This document shows, in pieces, positions 5,401-6,795 of a stretch of 6,795 nt of DNA (the first letter of the stretch is position 1; the number at the start of each line of letters is the position of its first letter). Source of the DNA: Methylococcaceae bacterium (lineage in GTDB: Bacteria; Pseudomonadota; Gammaproteobacteria; Methylococcales; Methylomonadaceae); the NCBI GenBank assembly GCA_003155565.1, contig PMDM01000376.1, positions 953 through 7,747 of the forward strand, read 5' to 3'. The translations under genes were made by a program, and so were the position numbers. The notes under the pieces are model-generated. The model saw nothing but the letters and a program-made list of their open reading frames with translations, had not been told where the DNA came from and ran no database searches.

Positions 5401-6233
5401 ACATTCAAGTTAATCGGAGTTATTTCCTCTGATACTGCCTTGGCAAAATGCTTATCATCCCATATCAATTTTCCCTCTTTTATCGATAATTTAACGATAT
5501 TGAGCGGAAACAGTTTGCCATCATCTTTTTTCTTTGGCTCTTCCTTTTTCTTAGGTTTTGCCATGTCCTCAAAATTAAACTTGCCGTCTTTCTGCTTGGC
5601 AAGATAGATCGTCGGCTTATTCAGGGCGATTTCATCAATCACCAAAGCCAGTTGTTTGATGGACTGGAACGTGTTTATTTTGGCGTTAAACGTATCAAAC
5701 CCCACAAACGGCTTGCCATCTTTTTCCTGAATCTTGAAGCCTTGAATGCTGGCAAACAGCTTGAAAGGATTGAATTCTATATTGGCAACGGAGGCCTTTC
5801 TGCCCGTTTCTTCTTGAATGATGCTGGGTATTTTTGATTTCAAAACCGCTGGCACTATATAAAAGCCCAACACGGCATACGCTGCGATTAAGCTGACGGT
5901 GATGATGAGTGGCTTAAGGAATCGGGCGTAGGGTTCTGGTATATTGAGGTATTTCTGGTTAAGGTCTTCGATTAGGCCAGAACGGACATTAACTGATGGG
6001 TCTTGTTTATTAGGCTTATCTTTGCGAAATGGCCTAGGAATAAGCTGAACCAGCTTGTACAGGGAGTTTTTAGTGGCATCCCAAGACCAGCTTGATTGTT
6101 TGACTCCAGATAAGTTAGAGTGTACCTTGCCAATTAGCCCTGGGAGACGATCAAGCAGTGATCGCCAACCCAGGCTTATTGTTGACCGAAACTGCTGGCT
6201 GGTCTTAGATATCCAAGTAACCAGTTTCTTCAT
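2499..6233 (-). CDS. Giant AsmA-like inner-membrane-anchored protein, DUF748 family
   Basis: With the ATG at 6233 the protein has 1244 residues. Residues 1-105 form a polar, partly basic N-terminal part with no signal peptide. One transmembrane helix (about 106-130, PLIITVSLIAAYAVLGFYIV) then anchors a periplasmic region of over 1,100 residues. That region is almost all alternating beta-strand sequence rich in Lys/Asp. AsmA-type 'DG-xN-xL' motifs occur at about 216-224 (DGKFNFEDM), 564-572 (DGSLNYQKL) and 804-812 (DKTINFSDI). Low-complexity linkers lie at 226-238 (KPKKKEEPKKKDD), 602-616 and 822-843. Four repeats of about 46 residues span 362-544. The C-terminus (about 1054-1221) resembles an OmpA-like domain split by an insertion, as in DUF748 proteins. 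AsmA-like proteins such as TamB and YhdP move phospholipid between the membranes; by analogy this one may act in envelope lipid transport or biogenesis, but that is inference. The start overlaps the upstream amt gene by about 29 bp. Alternative starts are ATG 6266 and GTG 6278, and the latter would add 15 residues. Confidence 0.9.
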   Translation of the reverse strand: MKKLVTWISKTSQQFRSTISLGWRSLLDRLPGLIGKVHSNLSGVKQSSWSWDATKNSLYKLVQLIPRPFRKDKPNKQDPSVNVRSGLIEDLNQKYLNIPEPYARFLKPLIITVSLIAAYAVLGFYIVPAVLKSKIPSIIQEETGRKASVANIEFNPFKLFASIQGFKIQEKDGKPFVGFDTFNAKINTFQSIKQLALVIDEIALNKPTIYLAKQKDGKFNFEDMAKPKKKEEPKKKDDGKLFPLNIVKLSIKEGKLIWDDKHFAKAVSEEITPINLNVSGLSTEAKTKAKLDFTMSLKSGGKLDWTSSVGVNPVFSEGGLKLDKVQLQKVLALALSDTAAFDLQGHGLFNVDYKVGFEEKDLKVTIKKTKFELKDFQFADKSAEKNQLKTPFFSIETDATVTIAKNNLDIVVKKAKLDSRDLQFSNQASDPITVSIPNFSHETDVTVNQTKDGLKVAANKATIAIKNLLLNGLNQQKVEVKIPELTLETTYQLGLTQKAKDIHVSHGKFEFHDLHLAEKGENATLIKIPAFGLSDMEVDLKNREVKIASITSKDAEFQAWLNPDGSLNYQKLVSTPEGKKVEATRPDYATAKTVDFKEDVKTAATVTTAAAQPILPEKDWLLNIATLELNNYMVNFEDRSLKKPATMTAKPIYLKVNNITNKPEAKLPFQLDIGVNKTGSIKLKGDAVISPLAAKIDVAVKDIDLEKFQPYVDKFARLYVLDGKFNIDGKLAIQQPPEKPLDVKFKGNTGVADLLTRDKILNKDFIKWKNLTFKDLDVDLLATRFSAETLLIEKPYAKVTIRKDKTINFSDIMIADKGLPDKSAKPAKPAVKVAQSKATQNSKPVFKLGLVKIVDGSSDFADLSLILPFAAQIESLDGGAKGVSSDQKATIKVDLKGSAYDIAPVDIAGEISPYLGNYDVSLKFDGLPMPLVTPYMVQFAGYKIEKGKLTLGLKYQVEKGKLQASNSILIDQLELGEKVDNPDAVSLPLELAIALLKDSDGKIKLDVPLTGSLEDPEFSIGGIIVDALVNVLTKIVTSPFNAIASLVGSEENLSVIGFAPGKNALDAKEMKKLDDVAKALKEKPVLNLEIKGAAFEEQDWPILREAALLEQLKTTKAAELSKEEERNVRVEHFKLSEDDYNDLLADAFIKKFPTMGEKSIFGTPKLLNPLTGDFYQVAKQKMSEIIKPQPERLKELASERSQSIAKYIVQKGGVPNERIFILDSALDPKRDGKDIVSALSLKTN

Positions 6234-6795
6234 GCAATACCTGATCGAGTCCTTGCACCTCTTCATCGGAGGTGACACGTAAGCCTATACAGCTATCCAA
6301 GCCCTTAAGAATTAGATAGGTAAATGTTACACTCCACGCGATAGTCACAATGATCGCCAAGGCTTGAACACCGACTTGATGACCAATCGTAACGCCATCA
6401 GCAAGCCCAATACCGCCCAAACTAGCCTCCGCAAATACGCCGGTAAGTAACGATCCCGTAATCCCACCGATACCATGCACGGGAAAAACGTCCAGGGAAT
6501 CATCGATGATTAGTTTGCGTTTGATAACTTGGGTAGCGTAAAAACAGACGATCCCGGCGGTCACACCAATCACCAAAGCACCCACAGGGCCGACAAAGCC
6601 GGATGCGGGTGTAATCGTACCCAATCCTGCCACCATTCCCGTAACTATACCTAACACGCTGGGTTTACCAAAGCGTTTCCATTCGATAAACATCCAGGTT
6701 AAAGCGCCGGAAGCCGCACCGATGTGCGTCACCAGCATCGCCATGCCTGCCCGCCCATCTGCGGTCAAAGCACTGCCGGCATTAAACCCGAACCA
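6205..6795 (-). CDS. amt: Ammonium transporter, Amt/MEP/Rh family (C-terminal part)
   Basis: The gene is open to the right edge of the window; 196 C-terminal codons are visible, and the upstream half lies outside. The visible part begins WFGFNAGSAL and continues through several transmembrane helices. It contains FIEWKRFGKPSVLG, ITPASGFVGPVGALVIG and DDSLDVFPVHGIGGITGSLL. It ends with the conserved cytoplasmic tail GLRVTSDEEVQGLDQVLHEE. The histidine of VHGIGG (codon 6475-6477) matches His318 of E. coli AmtB, one of the twin histidines lining the ammonium pathway. Amt trimers in the inner membrane conduct ammonium and are usually regulated by the PII protein GlnK, whose gene often neighbours amt; that neighbour would be outside this window. 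The TTG at 6766-6768 is an internal leucine codon, not a start. The stop at 6205-6207 lies inside the following DUF748 gene, suggesting an operon. Confidence 0.96.
   Translation of the reverse strand, partial: WFGFNAGSALTADGRAGMAMLVTHIGAASGALTWMFIEWKRFGKPSVLGIVTGMVAGLGTITPASGFVGPVGALVIGVTAGIVCFYATQVIKRKLIIDDSLDVFPVHGIGGITGSLLTGVFAEASLGGIGLADGVTIGHQVGVQALAIIVTIAWSVTFTYLILKGLDSCIGLRVTSDEEVQGLDQVLHEETGYLDI
6239..6242 (-). promoter_or_regulatory. Ribosome binding site deciding the DUF748 start
   Basis: On the minus strand AGGT stands 5 bases before the ATG at 6233 (AGGTATTGCATG). The ATG at 6266 is preceded by CACCTCC, which is not a Shine-Dalgarno sequence. The GTG at 6278 has only an AGG at a similar distance. 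The site lies inside the last codons of amt, which points to translational coupling. Confidence 0.45.

Overview
The window looks like chromosome from a gammaproteobacterium of moderate GC. The RNase P RNA is of the bacterial A type, and the DUF2909, DUF748 and Amt proteins resemble gammaproteobacterial versions. The intergenic DNA is full of short hairpin-forming repeats of the kind common in aquatic gammaproteobacteria such as the methanotrophic Methylococcales. That taxonomic guess is an inference; no marker gene in the window settles it.

Layout. Positions 1-525 have no convincing intact gene. They hold a hairpin repeat (about 1-35), the orphan C-terminal tail of a DUF1566 (C-type-lectin-like) domain on the minus strand (53-208), a second degenerate repeat (about 240-302) and a palindromic repeat (342-377). 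Positions 526-780 (+) encode a two-helix membrane protein of the DUF2909 family. Positions 781-925 hold a nested inverted repeat and an inverted copy of the 342-377 repeat, so DUF2909 sits between inverted repeats. Positions 1062-1422 (-) are rnpB, with a perfect TATAAT box just upstream. Positions 1615-2301 (+) encode a membrane-tethered protein with a C-terminal LCCL domain, a fold best known from animal extracellular proteins. Positions 2344-2475 contain two more hairpin repeats. Positions 2499-6233 (-) encode a giant AsmA-like/DUF748 protein, and 6205-6795 (-) is the 3' part of an Amt-family ammonium transporter gene that runs off the window.

How the parts relate. The amt and DUF748 genes are on the same strand and overlap by about 29 bp, so they are probably cotranscribed. 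The DUF748 protein has one inner-membrane anchor and a long beta-rich periplasmic part, and would act in the cell envelope. The LCCL and DUF2909 proteins are also envelope proteins, but nothing in the sequence links their functions.

The most unusual items are three. The DUF1566 tail has codons that look like the variable region of a diversity-generating retroelement target. The LCCL protein is a bacterial, membrane-anchored example of that fold. The DUF748 protein has internal tandem repeats of about 46 residues and an OmpA-like C-terminus split by an insertion. No reverse transcriptase, CRISPR array, transposase, tRNA or rRNA was seen.
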